From Alphaproteobacteria bacterium (lineage in GTDB: Bacteria > Pseudomonadota > Alphaproteobacteria > Paracaedibacterales > VGCI01): 64,000 nt of DNA. Location: the NCBI GenBank assembly GCA_019746225.1, contig JAIESE010000026.1, positions 44,313 to 108,312 on the forward strand, read 5' to 3'. Position 1 is the first letter of the stretch; each line of letters starts with the position of its first letter. Positions 45,217 to 54,548 of the stretch are shown here, piece by piece. Below the pieces are notes generated by a model. The model did no database searches. It worked only from the letters and a program-made list of their open reading frames with translations, and was not told the DNA's origin. The position numbers were made by a program, and so were the translations under genes.

Positions 45217-46386
45217 TCATCGATCCGTTTCAGGACTGCGATACTTTTGTTTCCATTGGGTAACTGTTTGTCCATCTTCTAAGAAAGGAACCCCCGCGGT
45301 GACAAGGATATCCCCTTCTTTCAGTCCCTTGATGACTTCTATCAAATTGCCTTGAATATTACGGATTGTGACATCCTGGCGTTTAACCTTTGATCCGTCA
45401 TTATTAAACAAGAAAACAGAAACAACCTTATCAGCAGCATCGGGTAAGTTTTCACGCTTTTGAGCTAATTGAGGACGTGTATCAACGGCAGAAATTGGTA
45501 TGAGATATATATTTTCTTTTCCTTCGATGTGTGAATCAAAAATAATTTGAGCAGACATTCCTGCCCGCAAATCTGCTGTTGTTTCCATCAAGTCAAAGGT
45601 CACGGGAAACGCATTTCCCACATTGCTCTGAGCCCCAATTTCACGAACAACCGCTTTGACTTGCAAATTCTTCATCGTCGGGAACTCAACTTTTACTACT
45701 TGTTTTGGTTTGAGATCACGAATGAGAGATTCTGGTACCAGAACTTCAATCTTAAGCCCCACTTCGCTTTGAAGTTTAAAAACAACGCGCCCGGCTTGCG
45801 TTTCTTGGTGGGGTTCTATGAGACGCTGAGAGATTTTCCCATCAAACGGAGCCAACAACTTCGTGCGATCCAAGTCGCGCAGTCGCTCTTCCTCAATTGA
45901 AGTCTCTATTTTCTCCTTGCTGACAGCCATCTCATATAGAGATTTTGCTTTTTCATAAGCCGCTTTGCTGGCGAAATCATGTTCTTGAAGTGTCTTTTTT
46001 CGGGTAAATTCTTCAAAAGCATTCGTAACATTTGTCTTTGCACTCACCCGAGCGGCTTGAGCAGACAGGAGTTTTAACTCAAAATCTCGAGGGTCTATTG
46101 CCGCCAAGAGTTGCCCCTTCTTGACTGAATCACCCAGTTTAACTTCAACCGTCTCAACCGTACCACCAACTTGAAAACTCAAATCCGATTCATCCGTAGG
46201 CCTTACCACACCCGACAATTGACGCGTTCCAGAGGATGACGCTGGGGTAACGAGAAGCGTTTTCACGGATCGAATGATTTCTTTGTCTTTAATTTTTTTC
46301 TCCTTACAGCCTACCAAAGATAAAGCCAAAAGAAGCAAGGGAATGATTATAAAATGGAAAAAGGAGTGGCGATTCACCAAAAGCAT
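45217..46386 (-). CDS. RND pump periplasmic adaptor lipoprotein
   Basis: A 389-residue membrane fusion protein: lipobox LSLVGC at about 22-27, a barrel-sandwich hybrid split by a helical hairpin (FQVGGTVETVEVKLGDSVKKG and LLAPFDGKISQRLIEPH), beta-barrel and membrane-proximal domains. It docks the permease onto an outer-membrane factor. I start at ATG 46386 because GAGGTG lies just upstream; a GTG at 46395 overlaps that Shine-Dalgarno. The permease begins 15 bp after its stop. Confidence 0.9.
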   Translation of the reverse strand: MLLVNRHSFFHFIIIPLLLLALSLVGCKEKKIKDKEIIRSVKTLLVTPASSSGTRQLSGVVRPTDESDLSFQVGGTVETVEVKLGDSVKKGQLLAAIDPRDFELKLLSAQAARVSAKTNVTNAFEEFTRKKTLQEHDFASKAAYEKAKSLYEMAVSKEKIETSIEEERLRDLDRTKLLAPFDGKISQRLIEPHQETQAGRVVFKLQSEVGLKIEVLVPESLIRDLKPKQVVKVEFPTMKNLQVKAVVREIGAQSNVGNAFPVTFDLMETTADLRAGMSAQIIFDSHIEGKENIYLIPISAVDTRPQLAQKRENLPDAADKVVSVFLFNNDGSKVKRQDVTIRNIQGNLIEVIKGLKEGDILVTAGVPFLEDGQTVTQWKQKYRSPETDR

Positions 46387-46614
46387 AGTCAACACCTCAA
46401 TAATTCAATAGTCGTCCACGTCCTACTTAAAAATTATCATCCTTGAGGATTTCGCACAACCTTCTTTTGGACAATTTTATTAAAATTCAATGCATTTGAG
46501 GCCTAAATGATGATTTGGGTCTCCATGAATGGGGGGAGTGATGGAATCACATTTAACTTTCATTTGTATACATCTGTATATTTGGATTGGCGTATACATT
46601 TAAAATATTTGTCA

Positions 46615-46771
46615 GTCATTGCAAGCCCCCCGTACGACCTGGAAGAGTCGGGGATGCGTGGCAATTCAAAGGCAGCAGGAGTGATTCAGATGTGGTATGC
46701 GGTTAGAAAAGGGGCAATGAACCCATGCTTAGCCCCTGAATTGCTTCGTCGCATGCGCTCCTCGCAATGAC
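46615..46771. repeat. dispersed palindromic repeat (GTCATTGCGAG type), expanded copy
   Basis: The element opens GTCATTGCAAG and closes GCGCTCCTCGCAATGAC, 157 bp in all, with CCTGAATTGCTTCGTCGCATGCG in the right half matching the 17371-17507 copy. The centre is longer and less symmetric. The rest of the 453-bp gap between the adaptor gene and dnaJ shows no gene; an 87-codon frame here has no ribosome binding site and overlaps the repeat. Confidence 0.75.
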
Positions 46772-46839
46772 AAATTAATTCTGAAACATAACCTTGTGAA
46801 ATGGCTTTCAGGTGATATGAAACAATATTCTTACCCCCC

Positions 46840-47979
46840 TCACCCCCAAAGGTCGCGCATCTTGGCAAAGAAGCCAGCGGATTGGGGGCTAGTGGATTCT
46901 TGTTTGCTGTCAGTTTCAAATTCGCGCAAGAGCTCTTGCTGACGTTTCGTCAAGTTCATTGGCGTCTCAACAAGCACTTCTACATACATATCTCCGCGAG
47001 CGCCGGACCTTCTGAAAATATTCATGCCCTTGCCCCGAAGGCGGAATTGATGACCCCCTTGCGTGCCAGCTGGAATTTTCAATTTGGTTCGTGTACCGTC
47101 GATAGTGGGCACTTCGAGTTCACCCCCCAAGGCGGCCGTTGTCATCACGATCGGAATCCGACAATGGATATCTGGGCCGTTTCTTTGGAAGAATCGGTGA
47201 GGCTTGATGCTCACAAAAACATACAGGTCTCCAGGTTCTCCACCTCGAACACCCGCTTCCCCAGCAGCTGCGACCCGAATGCGGGTGCCATCTTCAACAC
47301 CTGCTGGTATTTTGACATCCAACTCTTTCTCACGGCGAACGCGTCCCGTTCCTTGGCAAGTTTTGCATGGTTTTTCTATTGTTTGACCAATTCCTTGGCA
47401 TGTATGACAAGGGCGCTCGATGGTAAAGAACCCTTGTTGAGTTCGGATCTTCCCGCGCCCCTGACAACTGGTACAAACTATGGGCGTTGCGCCCCCTTCT
47501 CCCCCAGACCCTTTGCATGAGTCACAAGATGCAGCTGTCATATATTTAACGTGAGGATTGGTGCCATTAAAGGCTTCTTCTAAGGTAATTTCGGCATTAT
47601 AACGAATGTCGGATCCGCGCAAGTTTGCCTCGGCAGTGCGGCGTCCACCCCCCATGCCAGCAAACATTTCATCAATAATATCAGAAAAGTCGAAGCCAAA
47701 ACCGCCCGCGCCGGCACCAGGATGAAAACCACCCCCGCCGCCTGCGCCATCAAAGGCTTGATGACCAAACCGGTCGTATGCAGCGCGCTTTTGATCGTCA
47801 CTTAAGACCTCATAAGCTTCTGATATTTCCTTGAATTTTGTCTCAGCTTCTTTGTTGTCAGGATTTCGGTCGGGGTGAAACTGCATGGCCAGTTTGCGGT
47901 AGGCTTTTTTCATCTCGTCCGCACTCGCGCTTCTAGAAACGCCGAGCAGTTCGTAATAATCTTGTTTAGGTTTTGCCAT
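46840..47979 (-). CDS. dnaJ: chaperone DnaJ
   Basis: A 379-residue full-length type I Hsp40: J domain with HPD, Gly/Phe-rich region, four CxxCxGxG zinc motifs ([32 protein letters not shown]) and a substrate-binding C-terminus. It stimulates DnaK ATPase and delivers clients. It lies downstream of dnaK on the same strand but is separated by 291 bp containing a palindromic repeat. Confidence 0.97.
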   Translation of the reverse strand: MAKPKQDYYELLGVSRSASADEMKKAYRKLAMQFHPDRNPDNKEAETKFKEISEAYEVLSDDQKRAAYDRFGHQAFDGAGGGGGFHPGAGAGGFGFDFSDIIDEMFAGMGGGRRTAEANLRGSDIRYNAEITLEEAFNGTNPHVKYMTAASCDSCKGSGGEGGATPIVCTSCQGRGKIRTQQGFFTIERPCHTCQGIGQTIEKPCKTCQGTGRVRREKELDVKIPAGVEDGTRIRVAAAGEAGVRGGEPGDLYVFVSIKPHRFFQRNGPDIHCRIPIVMTTAALGGELEVPTIDGTRTKLKIPAGTQGGHQFRLRGKGMNIFRRSGARGDMYVEVLVETPMNLTKRQQELLREFETDSKQESTSPQSAGFFAKMRDLWG

Positions 47980-48060
47980 TAGGTATCTTTACTAAAGTTT
48001 ATAAATTTTCAACTCTGCCCAAATTTACAGCTTGCACAACTCGGCCAAAAAATGTTTGTC

Positions 48061-48200
48061 GTCATTGCGAGACGTTGCGCCGAAGCGCATAGCTAAGGAG
48101 AGCGAAGGAGCAACCCATGTATTTTCAACACCTTGCAGCACCAAAAACTTCGAAAAATCAAATGCATGGATTGCCACGTCGCTTCGCTCCTCGCAATGAC
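48061..48200. repeat. dispersed palindromic repeat (GTCATTGCGAG type) between dnaK and dnaJ
   Basis: Opens GTCATTGCGAGACGTTGCGC and closes CGCTTCGCTCCTCGCAATGAC, with GGATTGCCACGTCG in the right arm. It sits inside the dnaK-dnaJ transcription unit, where the hairpin could slow polymerase or set mRNA stability. Confidence 0.75.
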
Positions 48201-48270
48201 CAAATTTTGAGGACTGTAATATTAATTCCTACTATTTCTTTACCACACTCTGAAACGTTGGTCACGCCCC

Positions 48271-50187
48271 CTACTTTGCTTTTTTCTTTGATTCCTCTTC
48301 AACATCCTCAAACTCAGCGTCCACGACCGTGGCGCCGTCCGTTTCGGGAGCACTTTCCGCTCCCGCTGCTGCATCTTTCTCTTGCATTTCCTTGTACATG
48401 GCTTCGCCCATTTTCATGGCCGAAGTTGCAAGGCTTTGCGTTTTGGCTTGAATATCCGCCACATCTTCACCCTCGAGAGCAGTCTTAAGGGCAGCAAGAT
48501 CTGCCTCAATTGCAGCTTTTTCTTCCGCATTGACCTTATCACCGTGTTCGGTCAAAGATTTTTCTGTAGAATGAACAAGAGCCTCCCCATGATTTTTGGC
48601 TTCCACCATCTCGCGGCGTTGTTTGTCAAGTTCAGCATTCGCTTCCGCTTCTTGAACCATCTTTTCAATGTCAGCTTCAGACAATCCCCCAGAGGCTTGA
48701 ATCCGAATTTGCTGTTCTTTCCCGGTTGCCTTATCTTTTGCAGATACTTGCACAATGCCGTTCGCATCAATGTCAAAAGTCACTTCAATTTGAGGCACAC
48801 CTCGAGGAGCCGAAGGGAGCCCCACCAGATCAAATTGACCTAAGATTTTGTTATCGGCAGCCATCTCACGTTCCCCTTGGAACACACGGATCGTCACAGC
48901 CGTTTGGTTGTCGTCTGCCGTGGAAAAGGTTTGGCTCTTTCGGGTTGGAATGGTCGTATTGCGCTCAATCAATCGGGTAAACACGCCACCCAACGTTTCA
49001 ATTCCTAAAGACAGGGGAGTTACATCGAGAAGGAGAACATCTTTCACATCCCCTTGCAAAACAGCACCTTGAATCGCCGCACCAATTGCGACAACCTCAT
49101 CTGGATTGACCCCGCGATGCGGCTCTTTACCAAAAATTGATTTTACAGTCTCCATGACCTTGGGCATGCGGGTCATACCGCCAACAAGAATCACTTCTTC
49201 AATTTTATCTGCGGTCAAACCTGCATCTTTCAATGCAGCCTTACAAGGAGCAATTGTACGCTCAATCAACTTGGCGACGAGAGACTCTAATTTTGCACGG
49301 GTCAATTTCACATTCAAATGCTTTGGACCTGCAGCATCTGCAGAAATGAAAGGCAAATTGATCTCTGTTTGCATCGCTGAAGAAAGTTCAATCTTGGCTT
49401 TCTCTGAAGCTTCTTTTAACCGTTGCAACGCCAGTTTGTCCTGGCGCAAATCAATTCCTTGCTCATTCTTAAACTCATCAGCAACAAAGTCCATAATGCA
49501 TGCATCAAAGTCTTCACCGCCAAGGAATGTGTCGCCATTGGTTGCCTTAACTTCAAATACACCATCCCCAATTTCTAGAATGGAAATGTCGAAGGTACCG
49601 CCGCCTAGGTCATAAACCGCAACGATCCCACTGCCTTTCTTTTCAAGGCCATAAGCCAGCGCAGCTGCCGTCGGCTCGTTAATGATGCGTAATACTTCCA
49701 GACCGGCGATTCGCCCAGCATCTTTTGTTGCTTGACGTTGAGAATCATTAAAATAAGCAGGGACAGTGATCACAGCTTGCGTTACTGTTTCTCCCAAAAA
49801 CGCCTCTGCTGTTTCTTTCATCTTTTGAAGAATAAAAGCACTGATCTGGCTCGGGCTAAATTTTTCACCCCGTCCATCAACCCAAGCATCTCCGTTTTCA
49901 CCCTTAATAATTTTATAAGGTACAAGATCCATGTCCTTCTTTGTGATTGGGTCATCAAAACGACGACCAATCAGACGTTTAATCGCGAACAGTGTATTCT
50001 CTGGATTTGTAACAGCCTGACGTTTCGCTGCTTGGCCAACAAGGCGTTCCCCATTCTCTCCAAATGCAACCATTGAAGGAGTAGTGCGTGCTCCTTCTGC
50101 ATTTTCTATAACACGAGCATTTTTGCCCTCCATGACAGCTACACAAGAGTTTGTCGTACCTAAGTCAATCCCAATTACTTTTGCCAT
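48271..50187 (-). CDS. dnaK: chaperone DnaK (Hsp70)
   Basis: A 638-residue Hsp70 with nucleotide-binding domain beginning [31 protein letters not shown], and a C-terminal peptide-binding domain with a lid ending in an acidic, lysine-rich tail. Full length and ordinary. Partner genes grpE and dnaJ flank it in the order grpE-dnaK-dnaJ. Confidence 0.98.
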   Translation of the reverse strand: MAKVIGIDLGTTNSCVAVMEGKNARVIENAEGARTTPSMVAFGENGERLVGQAAKRQAVTNPENTLFAIKRLIGRRFDDPITKKDMDLVPYKIIKGENGDAWVDGRGEKFSPSQISAFILQKMKETAEAFLGETVTQAVITVPAYFNDSQRQATKDAGRIAGLEVLRIINEPTAAALAYGLEKKGSGIVAVYDLGGGTFDISILEIGDGVFEVKATNGDTFLGGEDFDACIMDFVADEFKNEQGIDLRQDKLALQRLKEASEKAKIELSSAMQTEINLPFISADAAGPKHLNVKLTRAKLESLVAKLIERTIAPCKAALKDAGLTADKIEEVILVGGMTRMPKVMETVKSIFGKEPHRGVNPDEVVAIGAAIQGAVLQGDVKDVLLLDVTPLSLGIETLGGVFTRLIERNTTIPTRKSQTFSTADDNQTAVTIRVFQGEREMAADNKILGQFDLVGLPSAPRGVPQIEVTFDIDANGIVQVSAKDKATGKEQQIRIQASGGLSEADIEKMVQEAEANAELDKQRREMVEAKNHGEALVHSTEKSLTEHGDKVNAEEKAAIEADLAALKTALEGEDVADIQAKTQSLATSAMKMGEAMYKEMQEKDAAAGAESAPETDGATVVDAEFEDVEEESKKKAK

Positions 50188-50248
50188 TTAATATTCTCCT
50201 AAAAAATTTCCACCAAAAATTAGCAGCATCTTAACTTAACTGCTAACA

Positions 50249-50277
50249 ATATATATCAATTGGGCTATAAAATCAAG
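50249..50277 (-). promoter_or_regulatory. candidate heat-shock-like promoter of dnaK
   Basis: On the minus strand CTTGAT (50277-50272) is followed after 17 bp by ATATAT (50254-50249), about 60 bp before the dnaK start. The CTTG core resembles sigma32 -35 elements; the -10 is only AT-rich. Confidence 0.3.
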
Positions 50278-50354
50278 TTTTGCATCATTTTTTTGGTCTC
50301 GCAGGAAATTGCAGTAGATCATCTAATAATGGCATAAACTTTAGTTAGTCACGC

Positions 50355-50921
50355 CTAATTCCCTGTAACCTTAGACACACCAACCATTGCCGGACGTAAG
50401 AGCCTCTCGTGCATGCTATAACCAACTTGCAATACTTGAACCACCGTTCCTGCAGCGACACTGGCATCCTCAACTTCAAACATGGCTTGGTGCAAATTCG
50501 CATCAAACTTCTCATTTAAAGGTTCTATCTTTTTTATGCCGTGCCGCTCAAATGTTGATAACAAAGCACTTTCTGTCAATTCAATCCCTTGAATCAATGC
50601 TTTTACAGATTCAGGCAATGCCTCCACATCACCACAACTCTCCAGCGCACGGCGTAAATTGTCAGCAATCGCGAGCATATCTCGCCCAAAATTGGCGCTT
50701 GCATATTTCAAAGCTTCTTCACGATCTTTTGTCGCCCGACGACGTAAATTTTCCGTCTCAGCCATAGCCCGCAGCCATTGGTCTTTAAGATTTGCAACTT
50801 CCCCTTCCAAGCTTGTCAATTCTTGCGTCTCGGTTTCAGCTTTCTTTTCTAACTCTTCAGCCATTTTTTCTAAGTCTTCGGCTGTGCCCGTCTCAAGAGG
50901 GGGAACATTATTATTATCCAT
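50355..50921 (-). CDS. grpE: nucleotide exchange factor GrpE
   Basis: A 188-residue GrpE: acidic N-terminus, long coiled coil with LRAMAETENLRRRATKDREEA, and a beta domain ending HERLLRPAMVGVSK. It releases ADP from DnaK. I start at ATG 50921, which has GGAG six bases upstream; the in-frame ATG at 50942 has no such site. dnaK starts 167 bp downstream. Confidence 0.95.
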   Translation of the reverse strand: MDNNNVPPLETGTAEDLEKMAEELEKKAETETQELTSLEGEVANLKDQWLRAMAETENLRRRATKDREEALKYASANFGRDMLAIADNLRRALESCGDVEALPESVKALIQGIELTESALLSTFERHGIKKIEPLNEKFDANLHQAMFEVEDASVAAGTVVQVLQVGYSMHERLLRPAMVGVSKVTGN

Positions 50922-50971
50922 AAAATACTCCTTCATTAACATTGTTACATTATATATGTATTGTACCTAAG

Positions 50972-50993
50972 ATGAAATGAGATAAATTTCAAG
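50972..50993 (-). promoter_or_regulatory. candidate sigma32 -35 element upstream of grpE
   Basis: On the minus strand CTTGAAA (50993-50987) is a perfect heat-shock -35 box about 65 bp upstream of the grpE start. The -10 region is poorly matched (near CATCTTAGG), so only the -35 half is convincing. Confidence 0.4.
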
Positions 50994-51196
50994 CCCCTGT
51001 TTTCTTCAGAGTTTTCCTACATATTTGACCATATAGAGTCAAAAAAACCACACTCTTAAAAATAAATTTATTAGATAATTTTACTCACTTGCTAGACAAA
51101 TTGTCGCACCCTATAGTGTATGAATAATTAACTTATAATTAGTAAGTGAAGGTTAAGATATATGAATTATCACAATCCGAAAGGAGAAGAGAATCT

Positions 51197-51613
51197 ATGT
51201 CCGTAGAAGTACCTGAAACCTACCAACCATCTGATGATGAGCCATTTATGAGCTCACAACAAATAGAGTATTTCCGCAGACGTCTGACAACTTGGCGGGC
51301 CCAACTCGTTCAAGAATGCAACGAAGCTATAAACCTTCTCCAAGAAGAACCTCAAGTCGAAGCTGATCTGGTTGATTGTGCTGCCAATGAAACAGATCGT
51401 AATATTGAACTTCGTGCCCGGGATAGAGAACGAAAACTGATTAATAAAATAGAAGAGGCCCTTCGCCGTATTGAAGAAGGCTCTTATGGTTACTGCGACG
51501 AAACAGGCGAACCCATTGGGGTCAGACGCCTTGAAGCCCGCCCCATTGCCACCTTAAGCTTGGAAGCTCAAGAACGTCATGAACGCCGCGAGCGCCTCCA
51601 GCGAAACGATTAA
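51197..51613 (+). CDS. dksA: DksA family transcription factor
   Basis: A 138-residue DksA: coiled-coil body and a C-terminal globular domain YGYCDETGEPIGVRRLEARPIATLSLEAQERHE. Only the first zinc-ligand cysteine remains; the others are Thr, Ser and Ala, as is typical for alphaproteobacterial DksA. DksA binds the RNA polymerase secondary channel and works with ppGpp. I start at ATG 51197 (AAGGAG upstream); a GTG at 51146 is in frame but upstream of that site. Confidence 0.92.
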   Translation: MSVEVPETYQPSDDEPFMSSQQIEYFRRRLTTWRAQLVQECNEAINLLQEEPQVEADLVDCAANETDRNIELRARDRERKLINKIEEALRRIEEGSYGYCDETGEPIGVRRLEARPIATLSLEAQERHERRERLQRND

Positions 51614-52002
51614 CTAGATTCTCTTAATTTTGCCGGACTGCTCCACGCATGGAGCATCCTGCAAAACCCCACAATTCATAAATTTCCAAATCCAATATAT
51701 TCTACAGCCGTTTCGAAAAAATTCACCTTTCGTAGTCTATAAAATCACTCCCTGCTTGTATAACTCATTATTAGAGTGAATATCATGCCAAATTCTAAAT
51801 TTTACACCTTCTAAAATTGGATCATGTAAGAGCATATATTGTGAAATACCATTTTTAATTAGGTATTTTACCCCCATTTTATGCCCATTTACACTAAGGA
51901 TACCTTAGGATTATGAAATTATTTAAAATTTTAGGAGATTTATCGTAAAAATGTGTATAAGCTTTTAAGTGTAGTAAGTGTGTAACCCTTTTGGAGGATA
52001 TA
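51614..52002. other. intergenic region, no gene seen
   Basis: 389 bp, strongly AT-rich towards the right. A perfect hairpin TGCTCCA-CGCA-TGGAGCA at 51639-51656 follows dksA but has no T-run, so it is not a clear terminator. The right part must contain the aquaporin promoter; no -35/-10 pair stands out from the AT background. Confidence 0.5.
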
Positions 52003-52689
52003 ATGTATAATACTTTTTCTAAATATTTTGCGGAAATGATAGGAACATTGATATTGGTTTTAGTAGGCGCTGGAAGCGCAGTCCTTGCCGGCAATGAAAT
52101 TGGCGTCTTAGGCGTTGCACTTTCATTCGGATTAACCCTAATGGCCTTAACGTATGCTCTTGGACCCGTCTCTGGTTGCCACATCAACCCAGCTGTCACT
52201 ATCGGCTTGGCCTTGCGCAAGCGTTTTGATACCAAATTGATTGTACCTTACGTCTTCTTTCAACTCGTCGGCGGCATTATTGGGGGATACATTCTCTTCA
52301 CCATCGCGTCCGGTCATGCTGGATTCATCGCTGACACGTTTGCTGCTAACGGCTGGGGCGAGCATTCCCCAAATCATTATAGTTTGCTTGCTTGCGGCAT
52401 AGCAGAAGCAACGCTAACAGCTCTTCTTGTTTTTGTAACATTGAGCACCATCAGCCATGGATTTGCAAAAGGATTTGGTGGCATCACCATTGGCGTTACC
52501 TTTGTCATCATTTATCTATTGTCCATCCCCATCACCAACGGTGCATCTAACTTTGCCCGCAGCCTTGGTGCTGCCGCATTTGCTGACGGCTGGGCCCTTC
52601 AACAACTTGGGCTTTTTGCACTAACCAGCATTCTTGGCGCCATCTTAGGTGCATTCCTTCACTACCTTGTTTATGCTAACGAAAAATAA
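52003..52689 (+). CDS. aquaporin family channel with altered selectivity filter
   Basis: A 228-residue MIP-family protein colinear with E. coli AqpZ. The first half has SGCHINPAVT with an intact NPA at 62-64. The second NPA is N-F-A (183-185) within SNFARS. Aligned by eye to AqpZ, the filter is Phe42 (AqpZ Phe43), Tyr171 (His174), Gly180 (Thr183) and Arg186 (Arg189). His-to-Tyr and Thr-to-Gly changes, with the NFA variant, suggest altered pore size or solute choice. GGAGG places the start at ATG 52003; a TTG at 51991 is upstream of that site. A strong terminator follows. Confidence 0.9.
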   Translation: MYNTFSKYFAEMIGTLILVLVGAGSAVLAGNEIGVLGVALSFGLTLMALTYALGPVSGCHINPAVTIGLALRKRFDTKLIVPYVFFQLVGGIIGGYILFTIASGHAGFIADTFAANGWGEHSPNHYSLLACGIAEATLTALLVFVTLSTISHGFAKGFGGITIGVTFVIIYLLSIPITNGASNFARSLGAAAFADGWALQQLGLFALTSILGAILGAFLHYLVYANEK

Positions 52690-52729
52690 TTCGTTACCTT
52701 AATTATAATAACTCTCACACACAAAATTG

Positions 52730-52758
52730 GGGGGTACTTTTGTACCCCCTCTTTTTTT
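52730..52758 (+). terminator. rho-independent terminator after the aquaporin gene
   Basis: GGGGGTAC (52730-52737), loop TTTT, GTACCCCC (52742-52749), then TCTTTTTTT. A perfect stem and long U-tract. Confidence 0.9.
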
Positions 52759-52913
52759 GACTAAGTTAGCCGCAGAAAATCAGTTTATTTCTTGTTTTCA
52801 ATAACCCGAGCAATGAAAAATTTTGTATATGAAATGTCAGCGGGTGAAAAGTCCTTGCCCCCTTTGGGGTGAGGATGCACATTTCAACCTCACCTATTCA
52901 ACTAATGTAGTGA

Positions 52914-53513
52914 TTATTGCTTATAAGAACCTACATCTGTATAACTACTTAAACCCGTTAAAAGACCTAAGTTTGTAATATCAATTCCATTTGAACCACA
53001 CTCTAGCTCCAAAAGTCTTAAGGCGCAACTGCTTGAAAGTGGGTCCAATGCCTTATACAAATAGGCAGCACCAGAAGAGCCAATTTTGTTATTTTTAATG
53101 AATAAGCGTTTTAGGTTTTTAAATTTAGGGAAGGCCTCAGCCAAATATTTTGCTCCTTCAGCACCAATTGTATTGTTATTTAAATTTAAAAAAACTACGT
53201 TTTCCAAGACTTTATCAGAACACATTTTCAATAGAATTCCTAATCGACGATCGTTAATTTCAGATGAATCTAGGATCAAACTCGTTGGAGCCGTTGCGAT
53301 GATATCACTAATTCTTGCTATAAATGCAGAATCATCAGCTTCCTCAACAGATATATCTGGATTATCACTAAGCAGTGGTGCGGTCGGTCTGGCTAAGTAA
53401 GCCGGATCAATTTCTGGCTCCATTGTATTTGCTGATAAGGAAATAGAAACGGCTGCTAAAAATAATAACAGCAAGTTTTTATTAGAAAGAATTTTGTGAA
53501 TTGATATGTTCAT
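52914..53513 (-). CDS. exported leucine-rich-repeat protein
   Basis: A 199-residue protein with a signal peptide (about 1-28), a polar linker and two to three leucine-rich repeats of the ribonuclease-inhibitor type: VVFLNLNNNTIGAEGAKYLAEA, then LKRLFIKNNKIGSSGAAYL. RI-type LRRs with LxLxxNxIGxxGAxxLA are typical of eukaryotic proteins and bacterial effectors, and bind proteins. The short array is smaller than most. GGAG precedes the ATG by nine bases. Stands alone. Confidence 0.7.
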   Translation of the reverse strand: MNISIHKILSNKNLLLLFLAAVSISLSANTMEPEIDPAYLARPTAPLLSDNPDISVEEADDSAFIARISDIIATAPTSLILDSSEINDRRLGILLKMCSDKVLENVVFLNLNNNTIGAEGAKYLAEAFPKFKNLKRLFIKNNKIGSSGAAYLYKALDPLSSSCALRLLELECGSNGIDITNLGLLTGLSSYTDVGSYKQ

Positions 53514-53669
53514 AGTGCATCACTCCATTTGTTATTATAATTTGCAGTAATATATCTCCTAAGATTTTACGTATATACCAAAATATGTCAAAAGATGGAA
53601 CAAAAATCTCTCACTACGCTTCATTTTCTAGTTTCCGCCAGTTCTGAACATCCTTTAAAGACTCAAGCA

Positions 53670-54548
53670 TTACATTTTATTGGGAGAATACACTTTGCCT
53701 AATACATGGGGTATTTGGTCAAGAAGATCAGACGCCATCAACGTATGTCCACCGAATGTATTTTGGTGAGCTTCCGATGCCATGCCACTCAAATACATCC
53801 CGACCACAGCCGCATGGATAGGGGTAAGACCTTGAGCCAACAGCCCTGCACAAATACCAGCCAGCACATCACCGCACCCCGCGGTTGTAGCAGCTGTAGA
53901 TCCGGTTGGATTTTCATAAAATTCCCCATCGGGCCCAGCGATCAAACTGGGAAAGCCCTTCAGCAAAATGACACAATTCCAAGCTTTTGCATGGTCCCTC
54001 AAAATGTCTGCCCGGTTTTCCAGTGTCAGATGAACGTCTCCAATCAACCTTTGAAACTCCCCTTCATGGGGGGTTAAGATCCATTGTCCCTTCGCATGAT
54101 TGTTTATAAAAGTGGGATCAACAGCCATGAGAGCGTCTGCATCCAAAACCATAGGGACTTGAATGAGCTTTAAGGATTCGCGAATTAGGGCAAGGGTTTC
54201 TGGGTTGCGATCAATGCCGCATCCCACCCAACCCGCTTTGCATCGTTCTGTGAATGAAGGAATTTCAGACAAAGCCTCAAGGGCCAACCCCCCATCGTCA
54301 GTCTCAACCGTACTTTTGAGCATAACTTCGATCGTGTGCGCGGCCATAACAGGCCACACAGATTCAGGAACAAGGCAACGAACACCCCCTGCCCCAATTC
54401 TAGCGGCTGCCAAGGCTGACAGTACCGCCGCCCCGGGGAAGGAGCGTGACCCTATGAGACCAAAGACATATCCATTTTCGTATTTATGAGGATTTGTCCC
54501 TCTCCTTGGAAGCCACTCTTGTACTAGCGAAAGCGTTGTTTTTGTCAT
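53670..54548 (-). CDS. nnrD: NAD(P)HX dehydratase
   Basis: NnrD uses ADP or ATP to dehydrate damaged NAD(P)H hydrates back to NAD(P)H. The 292-residue protein has a ribokinase-like fold with GLIGSRSFPGAAVLSA, LDADALMAVDP, LTPHEGEFQRL and the catalytic GCGDVLAGICAGLLAQG. Only the kinase-like half is present, without the NnrE epimerase domain that is fused in E. coli. I start at ATG 54548; the ATG at 54569 has no Shine-Dalgarno. Its 5' end overlaps the phosphatase gene by 65 bp. Confidence 0.88.
   Translation of the reverse strand: MTKTTLSLVQEWLPRRGTNPHKYENGYVFGLIGSRSFPGAAVLSALAAARIGAGGVRCLVPESVWPVMAAHTIEVMLKSTVETDDGGLALEALSEIPSFTERCKAGWVGCGIDRNPETLALIRESLKLIQVPMVLDADALMAVDPTFINNHAKGQWILTPHEGEFQRLIGDVHLTLENRADILRDHAKAWNCVILLKGFPSLIAGPDGEFYENPTGSTAATTAGCGDVLAGICAGLLAQGLTPIHAAVVGMYLSGMASEAHQNTFGGHTLMASDLLDQIPHVLGKVYSPNKM

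Noticed and set aside
46507-46770. 87-codon open frame upstream of dnaJ
   Set aside because: Most of it lies in the GTCATTGCGAG repeat; no ribosome binding site and no protein-like pattern.
17371-48200. Possible CRISPR array from the recurring repeats
   Set aside because: Copies are single, far apart and palindromic, without regularly spaced short repeats or cas genes.
48117-48488. 123-codon plus-strand frame across the dnaK 3' end
   Set aside because: It is a shadow of dnaK and of the adjacent palindromic repeat.
51639-51656. Terminator after dksA
   Set aside because: A perfect 7-bp hairpin exists but no T-run follows on either strand.
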